Origin: Bryobacterales bacterium
Lineage (GTDB): Bacteria; Acidobacteriota; Terriglobia; Bryobacterales; Bryobacteraceae
Assembly: GCA_003166865.1 (NCBI GenBank)
Contig: PMUP01000034.1
Coordinates: 55,240-119,239, forward strand
Direction of reading: 5' to 3'
Length of the DNA stretch: 64,000 bases
The notes under the pieces are model-generated. The model did no database searches. It was not told the origin of the DNA and saw nothing but the letters and a program-made list of their open reading frames with translations. The translations under genes and the position numbers were made by a program. Positions 29,430 to 38,358 of this stretch are shown one piece after another. Every line of letters starts with the position of its first letter. Positions within the stretch are counted from its first letter, which is position 1.

Positions 29430-31901
29430 ATGACCACAATCGCGGATCTGCTGGCCCGCGATCTTTCCGGGCTTGCCAGGGAGCCGGCCGAATACATCGC
29501 CACGAATCATATCCAAGCCGAGTACGAAGGCCTCTTCTCCGCGATGACGGCAGCGCTGAAATCGCCGGACGAAGCCGTGGGAATCTGGATTTCAGGCCCG
29601 CCCGGCTCGGGCAAATCTTCCTTTGTGAAGAACCTCGCATACCAGCGCGCTGAGTTCTTCAATCGATCCATCCCGTACCAGATCTTCCTGGTCAACCTCC
29701 GAGCGGAACTGGCTGTGGAAGCCCATGCGGAGCATATTGCCGAGGCCATGTACCGGGCCCTGCTGCGCGAGCTGGACTACGCCGAAGATTACGACATCTC
29801 AGAGCTTGAGATGGAGCTGGAAAAACAGGGCAAGCTTGCATCCTTCCAGGATCTCTGCCGGGCGCAATACAAGACAGAGTGGCGAGACATTCGCAAAGCC
29901 GGCCAGAAGTTTGCGTGCGCCAGCTCGTTGCTTCACCAATTGGCCCCTCAAACGTACCATTCCACGGACGCGTGGTTGCAAGCGATTCAGGCTCGGCCCT
30001 CCAGGAAACCGAGCGCTAAGGACTTGGTTGAAAAGGCATTCGAGCTGTGCGACGTTCGGCGTCCAGGAAAGACCTTCGCATTCATACTGGACGAAATAGG
30101 CCCATACGCCACGCTGGGCGGCGGACGGATTGAGAACCTGCGCGCCGTCGTCGAGCAGTTTGGCAGGGAAAGCCTTCAGCGGCTGAAGACCGGGAAGATT
30201 CCGGGGCCTATATGGATCGTCGTCACTTCGCGGGAAAAACTGCGGGAGGTCTCTGATCACCTCGCAGCCAGCCGCATAACCCCTTTTAAGCTACAGGACC
30301 ATTTCAAGCACCAGATCGAGTTGTCTGCCGGCGACATCCGCGAGGTTGTCGCCCGCCGCGTGCTTCTTAAAAAGGAGAGCCAGGAGCCTACTCTCAGGAA
30401 GCTGTTCCGCGATAGCGGCACGTCGCTAATTCGGAATGTCAAACTAGAGCGGTGCTCCCGCCGCACGGAGTTCGACGAACATCAGTTTGTGCGGTTTTAT
30501 CCTTATCTTCCGCATCTGATCGATCTCTCGATGGAGATCATAGCAGGCATCCGGCTGCATCCCGATAGGCCAGGACAGTTCGGCGCAAGCTATCCCACGA
30601 TCATCCGGCTTTCTTCTGACATGTTTTTGTCGGACCGAACCCGGCTCGCCGATCAGCCGGCCGGCGCGCTGGTGAGCATCGACAAGATCTACGACCTGGT
30701 GGAAGCGAACATCCCGGCGGAAAAGCGCAAGGAGATACGAGAGGTCCGGCAACGCTTCGATAACCACCCAGACCACCCCGGAGTGGCGGGGCGGGTGGCG
30801 AAAGCAATTTGCCTCATGGAATTCGTCAAAACGGATCTACCGCGGACCACGCAGAACATCGCCGCCCTGCTGATCCAAAATATATCTGAAGACCCGCCCA
30901 CTCTCGCCGTTGCAAAGATCCTTCGCGAACTGAAAGAGGCGCAGTTTGTCCGCGAGACCGAAGGAGGTTGGACGCTCTATGACTTCGATGAATTGCGCCG
31001 CCGAGCGGCTGCCTTGAAAGGCCTCGGGAACGTCGTGGGCGCCATTAATCCCCGGCCTCCCGGATGGCGCAACAACCTGATCCAGACCGCCAAAAAGGTG
31101 CTTGCTCCCTTTCTGAGTTGGTATACGAGGCCGCTGTATGAATTCGATGCCTCCGTAAGCCGATCGATCGAGGAACTCGTGCGCGCCGTCGACCACCTCA
31201 CCACGAGCCTGCTAGCCCTTGACCGCGTCTCTATAAAACAGGCCTTCGATTACTTTCCTGTGAACATGGTTGAGCTTGAAGAGCAGTTGGCGCAATTGGA
31301 CTCCCCGGGCGCTCCCGTAGCGGAGTCAACGCAAGCGCATATTGCCGTCTTACACCAGCAGGTGAAGGTGTTGGCCAACATGCAAAAAACCGCGAATGGG
31401 GACAGAACCGCTTATATCATTGGCCTGTTCGGTACAGGACGCCGGTATATCAATGAGCTGCTGCTCGAGAACATTGGGGAAAGGGCGAAATATTTTAGGG
31501 ACGGGATCCGCTTGCATCCAGGTCCAACACCGATGATCTACAGCGGCCATGTCACGGCCAAGTATCCTTCTCGCGCCCAGGAAGTGCCGGCGGTCATGAG
31601 AGCCATATTGGAGTCGGTCAAATCGGGTTTCGCCGATTTGATCTTCGTCTATCGTCATCCTCTCGATTCATTACTGACAAACTGGTTTTGGTGGCGCACA
31701 TACATTCGCGACAACCGGACAATTTCCGGCATCTCGGAGGTCTATCAGAATACAGACGACCTGTGTGCCGATTTGAAGGCGAACTTTCTTGAATTCAAAT
31801 CCTTTGCCGAAATCTCTTTGCGGCCACCCCAGGCCCGCGATTTCTGTCCTTCCCGGAATTTGTTGAGGAAACCGAGCTTCAGTTCGAATCCAACGCGCTG
31901 A
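29430..31901 (+). CDS. BrxC/PglY-like P-loop ATPase fused to a sulfotransferase-like protein
   Basis: Residues 1-520 resemble the N-terminal half of BREX ATPases (BrxC/PglY): a leader ending IGVW-like GIWISG, Walker A GPPGSGKS (56-63), Walker B FAFILDEIG (216-224), VVTSREK (264-270) and a helical region (TTQNIAALLIQNISEDP, about 473-489). Full BrxC is about 1200 aa, so its second half is missing. From about 540 (NPRPPGWRNNL) the sequence becomes a sulfotransferase-like protein: AYIIGLFGTGRRYINELLL (661-679) in the 5'-PSB position and DLIFVYRHPLDSLLTNW (736-752) as the 3'-phosphate motif. Around codon 796 (about 31815) a one-base shift puts the last part in another frame. Nothing else of a BREX locus is nearby. 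Confidence 0.75.
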   Translation: MTTIADLLARDLSGLAREPAEYIATNHIQAEYEGLFSAMTAALKSPDEAVGIWISGPPGSGKSSFVKNLAYQRAEFFNRSIPYQIFLVNLRAELAVEAHAEHIAEAMYRALLRELDYAEDYDISELEMELEKQGKLASFQDLCRAQYKTEWRDIRKAGQKFACASSLLHQLAPQTYHSTDAWLQAIQARPSRKPSAKDLVEKAFELCDVRRPGKTFAFILDEIGPYATLGGGRIENLRAVVEQFGRESLQRLKTGKIPGPIWIVVTSREKLREVSDHLAASRITPFKLQDHFKHQIELSAGDIREVVARRVLLKKESQEPTLRKLFRDSGTSLIRNVKLERCSRRTEFDEHQFVRFYPYLPHLIDLSMEIIAGIRLHPDRPGQFGASYPTIIRLSSDMFLSDRTRLADQPAGALVSIDKIYDLVEANIPAEKRKEIREVRQRFDNHPDHPGVAGRVAKAICLMEFVKTDLPRTTQNIAALLIQNISEDPPTLAVAKILRELKEAQFVRETEGGWTLYDFDELRRRAAALKGLGNVVGAINPRPPGWRNNLIQTAKKVLAPFLSWYTRPLYEFDASVSRSIEELVRAVDHLTTSLLALDRVSIKQAFDYFPVNMVELEEQLAQLDSPGAPVAESTQAHIAVLHQQVKVLANMQKTANGDRTAYIIGLFGTGRRYINELLLENIGERAKYFRDGIRLHPGPTPMIYSGHVTAKYPSRAQEVPAVMRAILESVKSGFADLIFVYRHPLDSLLTNWFWWRTYIRDNRTISGISEVYQNTDDLCADLKANFLEFKSFAEISLRPPQARDFCPSRNLLRKPSFSSNPTR

Positions 31902-32131
31902 CGTTGAAGCTCGAGGACTTCATGATCGATCCGCGGAAGGAGTTTTCTAAGATCCTTGAAGTCATGTCAGCCGATCTGGATTTAGACTGCTTATCTCTGG
32001 CCCCGCCGAGAACGAAGCCCTACGGCCACTTGGCCGTTAGAGAACAGGTCCCTGAATTCAGACTCTTCATGGATGGGCTAGACGCGGAGACAAAAAAACG
32101 CATCGAAAAAATCGGCTATACGGTAAGCTGA
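31817..32131 (+). pseudogene. out-of-frame C-terminus of the sulfotransferase-like protein
   Basis: In the frame one base behind the preceding ORF the protein continues without a gap: PGPRFLSFPEFVEETELQFE, then LTLKLEDFMIDPRKEFSKIL, and an end at KKRIEKIGYTVS with TGA at 32129-32131. This is the C-terminal half of the same sulfotransferase fold. The ORF from 31904 starts inside it and has no independent start signal. One missing base between 31812 and 31818 would join the two parts into a protein of about 900 aa. Confidence 0.75.
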
Positions 32132-32157
32132 CGGAGCGGGTGCACCGCGACTACCGG

Positions 32158-32466
32158 CTACTGGTGACGATCGTCGTCTTCCTTCGCGCGATCGCGTACC
32201 CGGTCCCGTGCCTTCTGCGCGTCCTTCTCCGACTCGGTCAGCGCATGCCGCAATTGCTCGCGTGCCTTGTAGAGGTCCTCTCGCGTCTGTTGATCGGCGC
32301 GCTTCAAGCCTTCCTTCAATTTCCGGCTCGCTTCATCCAACTGCCTCCGTGCTTTCTCCTGCGCCTCGTGGCTCTCGGACCTGGTTCGATCCTCGTCCCG
32401 CCGGCTGCAAGCCGAAGCGGCCACCAAGCCGATCACAATACCGCTAACTCCGATCCACCTCTTCAT
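32158..32466 (-). CDS. small coiled-coil lipoprotein
   Basis: This 102-aa protein has a signal peptide ending in the lipobox VAASAC (lipidated Cys20). A highly charged, almost continuous helix follows (Lys, Arg, Glu, Gln; for example SRKLKEGLKRADQQTREDL) with heptad character. It should be a lipid-anchored periplasmic coiled coil. There is no recognised family beyond this architecture. Confidence 0.75.
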   Translation of the reverse strand: MKRWIGVSGIVIGLVAASACSRRDEDRTRSESHEAQEKARRQLDEASRKLKEGLKRADQQTREDLYKAREQLRHALTESEKDAQKARDRVRDRAKEDDDRHQ

Positions 32467-32551
32467 GCGCGCCTCCGCATGTAAGACGGTACCAAATTCA
32501 TTCTGTTGCTGCTCAGTTGACTGACGGAGCCAGGCGCGATATCGTTCGGCT

Positions 32552-33310
32552 GTGAGATTCTGCCTCTTCCTGATCCTGACTCCGATGCTCGCGTGCGGCC
32601 AGGAGTCCGCGACGTTTCATCCCCCACGTCTGGCCAACGGGCATCCTGATTTCGAGGGCGTTTGGCGGAATGGTTCCGTGGTGGCCGCATTCAACGTCGA
32701 AGGGCAGGCTGCGGGTGATAACGGCCCCGATGGACCGTCGGTGATTGCCGACCAGCCGGACGGCAAGTTGCCCTATCTTCCGGCGGCGAGGGAACAGGCG
32801 AAGGACAACGCGACTCATCGCGAACGCGATCCGGTGGGCCATTGCCACATGCACGGAGTGCCGCGCTCCCTCGTGCCGCCGTTCCCCATCGTGATCGTTC
32901 AGGACAGCGATTACCTCGCCTTGCTCTCCGAGACCGAGCACAGCGTCCGCATCATCCCGCTGGACGGGCGTCCGCATCTCAAGAACTATTGGTCCTGGGC
33001 GCGCGACTCGCGCGGCCGCTGGGAGGGCGACACCCTGCTGGTCGATGTGACCGGTCTAAACGGCAACACTTGGCTCGATCAAGCCGGTAATTTCGTGGAC
33101 CAGAACGAACATGTACTGGAGCGGTTTACGATGACCGCGCCGGATGCCATCCTCTATGAGGCCCGGGTCGACGATCCAACCGTGTATTCCCGGCCTTGGA
33201 CGCTGCGCGTTCCGCTGCGGCGTCAACCCAAGGGCACCGAATTGATCGAGTACGACTGCATCGAGGGAGAGCGCGATGAAGTTCATTATCCTGGCAACTC
33301 GAAGCGTTAG
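32552..33310 (+). CDS. exported hypothetical protein, paralogue 1
   Basis: This 252-aa protein starts with a signal peptide (RFCLFLILTPMLACGQ, possibly a lipoprotein at Cys15) and has the motifs HPDFEGVWRNG and DSRGRWEGDTLLVDVTGLNG near the middle. These recur in a large family of uncharacterised acidobacterial exported proteins. It ends 35 bases inside the next gene, which encodes a paralogue sharing the same motifs. The start is GTG. The function is unknown. Confidence 0.8.
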   Translation: MRFCLFLILTPMLACGQESATFHPPRLANGHPDFEGVWRNGSVVAAFNVEGQAAGDNGPDGPSVIADQPDGKLPYLPAAREQAKDNATHRERDPVGHCHMHGVPRSLVPPFPIVIVQDSDYLALLSETEHSVRIIPLDGRPHLKNYWSWARDSRGRWEGDTLLVDVTGLNGNTWLDQAGNFVDQNEHVLERFTMTAPDAILYEARVDDPTVYSRPWTLRVPLRRQPKGTELIEYDCIEGERDEVHYPGNSKR

Positions 33311-34025
33311 GTCGGCCATCACCGCCTTGGCCTTTGTAGCGCTGCCCGCCTGGGGCCAGGCCGCTGCGCCTGCCGCAGCACCAGACTTGCGAGGCATTTG
33401 GCAGGCGCAGAACACCGCGAACGCGAACCTCGAGAGCGCACATGTGATCGTCGATCCGCCCGATGGCAAGATCCCATACCAGCCAGGCGCGCTTGCCACG
33501 CGGAAGCAGAACTTCGAGAACCGCGCCACCGCCGACCCCGAAACAAAATGTTTCCAACCCGGAGTGCCGCGCGCTACCTACCTTGCCACGCCTTTTCAGA
33601 TTTTTCAGAACGACGGCGCCGTTTACATCGTCTACCAGGATGTACATGCCTATCGCATCATCTATTTGGACTCCAGTTCTCACAACCAGGGCCTCCCCTA
33701 CGCCATGGGCGACTCGCGCGGCCGCTGGGAGGGCAATACGCTGGTCGCGGATGTGACCAGCTTCAGTGATGCGACCTGGCTGGATGGGGCCGGCAACTAC
33801 CACAGCGGCGATCTGCATGTCGTGGAGCGCTACACGCGCACCGATCAGGATACGCTGATGTACGAAGCTACCATCGAGGATCCGGCTGTGTTTACCCGAC
33901 CCTGGAAAATCAAGATGCCGCTCCGCCTTCAGACCGGACCGGGCGCCCAGATTTTAGAGGATGAGTGCGCTGAAGACGAGCGCGGCGTCCGGCATCATGT
34001 ACTGCCCTTCAGAGCAGCGAAATAA
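33276..34025 (+). CDS. exported hypothetical protein, paralogue 2
   Basis: This 249-aa protein has a signal peptide (to about PAWGQA), then APDLRGIWQAQN and a block GDSRGRWEGNTLVADVTSFS equivalent to that of the preceding gene. The two share order and spacing of conserved blocks (PPDGKIPY, the DSRGRWEG block, DPAVFTRPW), so they arose by tandem duplication. The start lies inside the upstream gene, behind GAGGGAGAG, which argues for translational coupling. The function is unknown. Confidence 0.82.
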   Translation: MKFIILATRSVRSAITALAFVALPAWGQAAAPAAAPDLRGIWQAQNTANANLESAHVIVDPPDGKIPYQPGALATRKQNFENRATADPETKCFQPGVPRATYLATPFQIFQNDGAVYIVYQDVHAYRIIYLDSSSHNQGLPYAMGDSRGRWEGNTLVADVTSFSDATWLDGAGNYHSGDLHVVERYTRTDQDTLMYEATIEDPAVFTRPWKIKMPLRLQTGPGAQILEDECAEDERGVRHHVLPFRAAK

Positions 34026-34200
34026 TCCGAGACACTTTCCGCGGCCCAATCCAACAATTTACCCGTTCCCTTCCGCCCAAGACCACTCGCTCCAATCTCG
34101 CTATTCGGAAAAACATATTGCTGGCAAAACGCGATCTTGTCCGCCCTGAGGCGGTGGTCATCTATAGCCAATCGAACCAGTCCTATTGGGGATGCTCTGA

Positions 34201-34419
34201 AACTACACTGCCTTCTTCGGGCCAGCCCGAGAAAGCCGTTGCGGTAGAGGTGTGGTCTCGTTTGAGCCGCAGATACCACGCATTACATTGCGAATGCTAT
34301 TCGCAGACGGTAAGCAAGCAGTTCTTGAGAAGTCGCTCGTATCCCAGCAGAAGGGCGTCCGCTTCCAGTCACCGGAGGGTGAAAAGGACACGGCTATCAC
34401 TTTGGAGCGTCCTCGATAG
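34201..34419 (+). pseudogene. possible coding remnant without start
   Basis: A 72-codon open stretch after TGA reads PQIPRITLRMLFADGKQAVL then EKSLVSQQKGVRFQSPEGEK and ends TAITLERPR and TAG. The even, protein-like composition differs from the surrounding frames. There is no good start and no recognised family, so I treat it as the end of a decayed gene. The rest of 34026-34682 holds nothing recognisable. Confidence 0.25.
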
Positions 34420-34682
34420 GGTAGCAGTTGTGCCTAACCCCGTCCCTTCAGCGGACCGCCTTCGGTGGCCACTGACCTCGAACGTTAGGCTCCTAATTTT
34501 AGGACTGCTCTTGAGGACTGGGGCCCTAAGTGATCCCATAGCTGTTGCGAAATCCCTTCCCACCAACAAACGCGTGCTCGGAACCAACCACCAGGCGACC
34601 TCGCGTTCCGGGAGGTCGGTGCGGCGGCCCCGGTCGTATCCATGGAGCACCAGTTGTTATACTCAAACCGGAGATTGCGGCG

Positions 34683-35396
34683 ATGAAGAAAACAGCTGGG
34701 CTCTTACTCTTATTTGGCTGCGGTCTGGTGGCGGCCGACTTCTGGCAAAAGCCTTACATGGAATGGAGCGATAAGGACGCCGCGAAGATGATGTCCAATT
34801 CGCCGTGGGCGAAGTCCGTCGGCGTTTCAATGTCCGGTCCTGGCGGTGGCGCGCCTCCAATGGCGCCCGCCGGTGGTGGTGGATTCGGCGGTGCCGGCGT
34901 CCCCGGCGGCCCGCAGGGCGGAGGCGGGTCGGAATTCGGACCTGGCGCCCCGGGTTCGGCGGGTCCTTCTTTCGATGTTGTGGCTCGCTGGCAATCCGCG
35001 CTTCCCATCCGGCAGGCGTTCGTGCGTCTCAAGTTCGGCGCCGAAGCGGACAAATCGGCCGAAGCCGCCAAGGTTCTCGAACAGCAGGAGACGCCTTATG
35101 AAATCGTCCTTTCTGGGCCGATGGGACCGTTCCTGGGTGCTAAACCGGAGGACTCCGCGAAAGCTCTCAGCGAAGTCAGCTTCCTATCATCCAGCAGGAC
35201 GGGTGCGATCAAGGCCGTCCAGATCCAAGTGGGCAAACCTGGAAAAACGATGGATGTCGTGTTCGTGTTCCCGCGCTCGATGCCTTTCACGGTTGAGGAC
35301 AGAGAGGTCGAATTCATCACAAAGCTGGGCGCCTCGACTCTCAAGTACAAGTTCAAACTGAAGGACATGGTCCTGAACGGCAAGCTCGATATGTAG
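34683..35396 (+). CDS. exported acidobacterial hypothetical protein with Gly-rich linker
   Basis: Starting at ATG 34683 gives 237 aa with a clean signal peptide (MKKTAGLLLLFGCGLVAADF). The start of the mature protein, WQKPYMEWSDKDAAKMMSNS then PWAK, is a motif I associate with uncharacterised GWxTD-like exported proteins of Acidobacteria. A Gly/Pro-rich linker (about residues 56-95) separates it from a globular C-terminal domain. The 46 codons upstream to 34545 are not protein-like. The function is unknown. Confidence 0.75.
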   Translation: MKKTAGLLLLFGCGLVAADFWQKPYMEWSDKDAAKMMSNSPWAKSVGVSMSGPGGGAPPMAPAGGGGFGGAGVPGGPQGGGGSEFGPGAPGSAGPSFDVVARWQSALPIRQAFVRLKFGAEADKSAEAAKVLEQQETPYEIVLSGPMGPFLGAKPEDSAKALSEVSFLSSSRTGAIKAVQIQVGKPGKTMDVVFVFPRSMPFTVEDREVEFITKLGASTLKYKFKLKDMVLNGKLDM

Positions 35397-35750
35397 CACC
35401 AGACTAAACTCGGCCGGATCCCTCGGCATGGGTTGACACCATTCCCCGCCTTCCATCCCCTTGCCCCTCACCGCCTTCCGCCGCTGCACGCTCTCCATCG
35501 CCAGTCTCATCCTCTACAATCTCAATCAGCAAACGATGCCTTCGCAACCGCAGCTTCATCTTCAGCACCACCGCCTCTCGGAAATCGTGCAAATGCAATC
35601 GGCTCAGGCCCGTACACCGAAATTACCAAACGGAGCGAATCCCATTTCTGAACACTCCCCCACCAGCCACCAACAACCAACCACCAGCCACCACTCACCT
35701 ACCAACATGCAGTGGTTTAATAGAGGTAGAGAGCAGCGCCGCCCAAGCTT
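35397..35750. other. intergenic region with A/C-rich tract
   Basis: These 354 bases contain no convincing ORF. A low-complexity A/C-rich tract built of CCACCA/AACCA-like units lies at about 35655-35705, just upstream of the two-component regulator gene. No clear promoter or terminator could be assigned. Confidence 0.5.
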
Positions 35751-36455
35751 ATGAGAATACTGGTTGTCGAGGACGAAAAACGGATTCAGGACTTTTTGTC
35801 TCGTGGCTTGGAAAGCGCGGGTTACGCGGTCGACGTCGCCGGCAATGGCGCCACCGCTGTCGAGCTGGTGCATGGCGCCGAGTACGACCTCATCATTCTC
35901 GACCTCATGCTTCCCGACATGGACGGACTCTCGGTGCTGCAAAAGATTCGCAACCGTAAGACCAGCCCGCCGGTCTTGATCCTGAGCGCGCGCGACGCCG
36001 TCGATGATCGCGTGAAAGGCTTGGAGCTCGGAGCCGACGACTACCTGGTGAAGCCCTTCGCATTCGTCGAGCTGCTGGCGCGCGTTCGAGCGCGTTTGCG
36101 CCGCGGCCAGCCCATGCCGGAACGATTGCAGGTGGGCGACCTGCTGCTCGATTGCATCCGGCGCAAGGTCACGCGCTCCAACGAAAATGTCGAGCTGGCC
36201 CCCAAGGAATTCAGCATCCTCGAATATCTGATGCGCAACCGCGGCCGCCCGCTCAGCCGCACCATGATCGTCGAGCACGTCTGGGATATGGACTACGACG
36301 GGCTCACCAACATCGTCGATGTTTACATCCGCCACCTGCGCAGCAAGATCGATGACAAATTCCCGATCAAAATGATCCACACTGTGCGCGGCATCGGCTA
36401 TATGCTGGATACCCCCGACAAGCTCGGCGAAACGCTGGTGGAACAAGACAAATGA
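35751..36455 (+). CDS. OmpR/PhoB-family response regulator
   Basis: This 234-aa regulator has a receiver domain (MRILVVEDEKRIQDF, phospho-Asp51 in IILDLMLPDMDG, the Thr/Ser and Lys of LILSARD and DDYLVKPFAF) followed by a winged-helix DNA-binding domain (APKEFSILEYLMRNRGRPLS, VDVYIRHLRSKID, TVRGIGYML). It resembles CopR/CusR-type regulators of envelope or metal stress. The next gene is its histidine kinase, with a 4-bp ATGA overlap, so the pair is translationally coupled. Confidence 0.95.
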   Translation: MRILVVEDEKRIQDFLSRGLESAGYAVDVAGNGATAVELVHGAEYDLIILDLMLPDMDGLSVLQKIRNRKTSPPVLILSARDAVDDRVKGLELGADDYLVKPFAFVELLARVRARLRRGQPMPERLQVGDLLLDCIRRKVTRSNENVELAPKEFSILEYLMRNRGRPLSRTMIVEHVWDMDYDGLTNIVDVYIRHLRSKIDDKFPIKMIHTVRGIGYMLDTPDKLGETLVEQDK

Positions 36456-37930
36456 TCACGGCCGGAAAAGCTTTCGGTTGGACGCGCGGGCTTCGCTTCC
36501 GCCTGGCCCTGAGCTACGTCTTATTTTTCGCTGTTCTGCTGGTGTTGCTCGGCATATTGTTCCGGCAAGTCTTGAGCGGAACGTTTCAAAGCCAGATGGA
36601 AAGCGTGCTGGACGAGGAGTGGGGCGCGGCCAAGGGTTATTTGCGCACCGGTCCCGAAGGACCGGATTGGGTTTTCGACGAAAAGGACCCGGACGAAAGC
36701 TTTACCGTTCGCCGCGTGCAGCGAGTCTACATGCTGGCCGATACCCAAGGCCACAGACTGCAGAACTCCGAAATCTACGCTTCCCTGGGAGTCGATCCTC
36801 CGGCTGAGATCCGCGCGATCCTTCAGTCCGGCCAACCGGCCATCCGTGTGCGTAAGGACCCCAGCGGCGTTCCCTACATGATCCGTTCCGGCCTGTGGGT
36901 GGATCACGATGGCCACAAGTATTACCTGGCTATCGGGCGCGCCCTCGATTACAACGACACCGTGATCAGGAATTTCACCCGGAACTACTTCGCCCTCATC
37001 CCCATGGTGATTGTGCTCAGCGGCCTCCTCGGATGGTTCCTGGCCGGCCGCGCGCTCGAACCCGTGAATTCGGTGGCCGAAGCCGCGCAGCGCATCACGC
37101 ATTCCAACCTCGACGTGCAGATCCCGGCGCGCAACGCCGGCGATGAACTGGACCGGATGATCGAAGCGTTCAACCACATGATGACGCGGCTGAATCACTC
37201 CTTCGAGCAGATCCGCCAATTCTCCACCGACGTGTCGCATGAGTTGCGCACTCCGCTTACGGTGGTGCGCGGCCAGCTCGAAGTAGCTATGTTCACCGCG
37301 CAGACGGTCGAGCAATATCGCGAAGCGATGGCCGATGCGCTGGAAGGGGTGGAGAGGTTGTCCAACATCGTCCGGGCGCTGCTGATGCTCTCGCAAGCCG
37401 AGTCCGGCCAGTTGGTGCTGCAAAAGCAGGAAATGGATCTCAGCGGCCTGGTCCGCGATTTGGTGGACCAGCACCAGATTCCAGCCGAAGCCGAGGGCGT
37501 GCAACTCAGCGCGGACCTGCCCGGCGGTTGCATGCTGACCGGCGACCGCATCCAGATCGAGCGGCTGGTATCCAATCTTCTGGGCAATGCCATCAAATAC
37601 ACGCCCGCCGGCGGACAAGTGAAAGTCAGCCTGGTCCCGCGATTCGATCACGTGAAGCTGATCGTTGAGGACACCGGTGAGGGCATCTCGCTTGAGCATC
37701 TGCCGCACATCTTCGATCGTTTCTATCGTGTCCCGTCGGCCGACCCGGACAAGGGCCTCGGTCTCGGTCTCAGCTTCGTCGCGTGGATCGCGAAAGCGCA
37801 CGGAGGCGCGGTCACCGTGGAAAGCAAGCTAAAGGAAGGCACCCGCTTCTCGGTGCTGCTGCCGGTGGGCCGCTGGTCCATGCCATCGCCCGAAATTCCG
37901 GCAGTGCCCGTCCCCGAGCGGGTACACTGA
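36452..37930 (+). CDS. membrane sensor histidine kinase
   Basis: This 492-aa kinase has two membrane helices (about 18-38 and 180-200) bracketing a periplasmic sensor domain of about 140 residues. Then come HAMP (about 200-250), HisKA with phospho-His263 in DVSHELRTPLT, and HATPase_c (NLLGNAIKYTP, EDTGEGI, GLGLGLSFVAWI). The architecture is that of CusS/BaeS-type sensors and matches the upstream CusR-like regulator. The periplasmic loop has no recognised fold, so the signal is unknown. Confidence 0.95.
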   Translation: MITAGKAFGWTRGLRFRLALSYVLFFAVLLVLLGILFRQVLSGTFQSQMESVLDEEWGAAKGYLRTGPEGPDWVFDEKDPDESFTVRRVQRVYMLADTQGHRLQNSEIYASLGVDPPAEIRAILQSGQPAIRVRKDPSGVPYMIRSGLWVDHDGHKYYLAIGRALDYNDTVIRNFTRNYFALIPMVIVLSGLLGWFLAGRALEPVNSVAEAAQRITHSNLDVQIPARNAGDELDRMIEAFNHMMTRLNHSFEQIRQFSTDVSHELRTPLTVVRGQLEVAMFTAQTVEQYREAMADALEGVERLSNIVRALLMLSQAESGQLVLQKQEMDLSGLVRDLVDQHQIPAEAEGVQLSADLPGGCMLTGDRIQIERLVSNLLGNAIKYTPAGGQVKVSLVPRFDHVKLIVEDTGEGISLEHLPHIFDRFYRVPSADPDKGLGLGLSFVAWIAKAHGGAVTVESKLKEGTRFSVLLPVGRWSMPSPEIPAVPVPERVH

Positions 37931-37942
37931 AAGAACACAACC

Positions 37943-38350
37943 ATGGCCCAACTCGAAATCAGCTTTCGCGAGCAGGAAGGCATCAGCATTCTCGACCTGG
38001 ACGGGAAGCTGACCGTCGGAGACGCCTCTAGTTTGCGCGAGAAGGTTAACGAACACGTGGCTGCCGGGCACGTGCAGCAGATTCTGAATCTGAAGGGCGT
38101 CGAGTACATCGATAGCACCGGCCTCGGAGCCATGGTGATTTGCTTCATGGCGGTGCAGAAAGCCGGCGGCGCGCTGAAACTGGTGAACCTCAATCGCCGC
38201 AACATCGAGCTGCTGCTCCTCACTAAGTTGTCCACGGTCTTTCAAATCTTCAATGAAGAACAGGAAGCCATCAACAGCTTCTTCCCCGATCGCGAGATCA
38301 AGCACTTCGATATTCTGGCTTTCGTTCAACAGAACAAGGAAGGCGCCTAG
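37943..38350 (+). CDS. STAS-domain anti-sigma factor antagonist-like protein
   Basis: This 135-aa protein has a STAS fold of the SpoIIAA/RsbV type. The phospho-acceptor serine is Ser58 in EYIDSTGLGAMV, and the N-terminal strand pattern is ISILDLDGKLTVG. It starts 12 bp after the histidine kinase. Usually such proteins are released by dephosphorylation and sequester a RsbW-like anti-sigma kinase; no RsbW or PP2C gene is in the window. The C-terminal 30 residues extend past the usual domain end. Confidence 0.9.
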   Translation: MAQLEISFREQEGISILDLDGKLTVGDASSLREKVNEHVAAGHVQQILNLKGVEYIDSTGLGAMVICFMAVQKAGGALKLVNLNRRNIELLLLTKLSTVFQIFNEEQEAINSFFPDREIKHFDILAFVQQNKEGA

Positions 38351-38358
38351 CCCTTCGC

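Noticed and set aside
29430..32131. A BREX defence locus
   Set aside because: Only the N-terminal half of a BrxC/PglY-like ATPase is present; no methyltransferase PglX, phosphatase PglZ, BrxA, BrxB or BrxL gene is nearby.
34118..34774. 218-aa plus-strand ORF upstream of the Gly-rich exported protein
   Set aside because: Ser/Arg-rich, without motif or signal, and it runs into the real gene; not a coding sequence.
35604..36446. 280-aa frame antisense to the response regulator
   Set aside because: The sense frame encodes a complete OmpR-type regulator; the antisense one has no motif.
36521..37801. 426-aa frame antisense to the histidine kinase
   Set aside because: Complement of a fully conserved kinase; no independent start signal.
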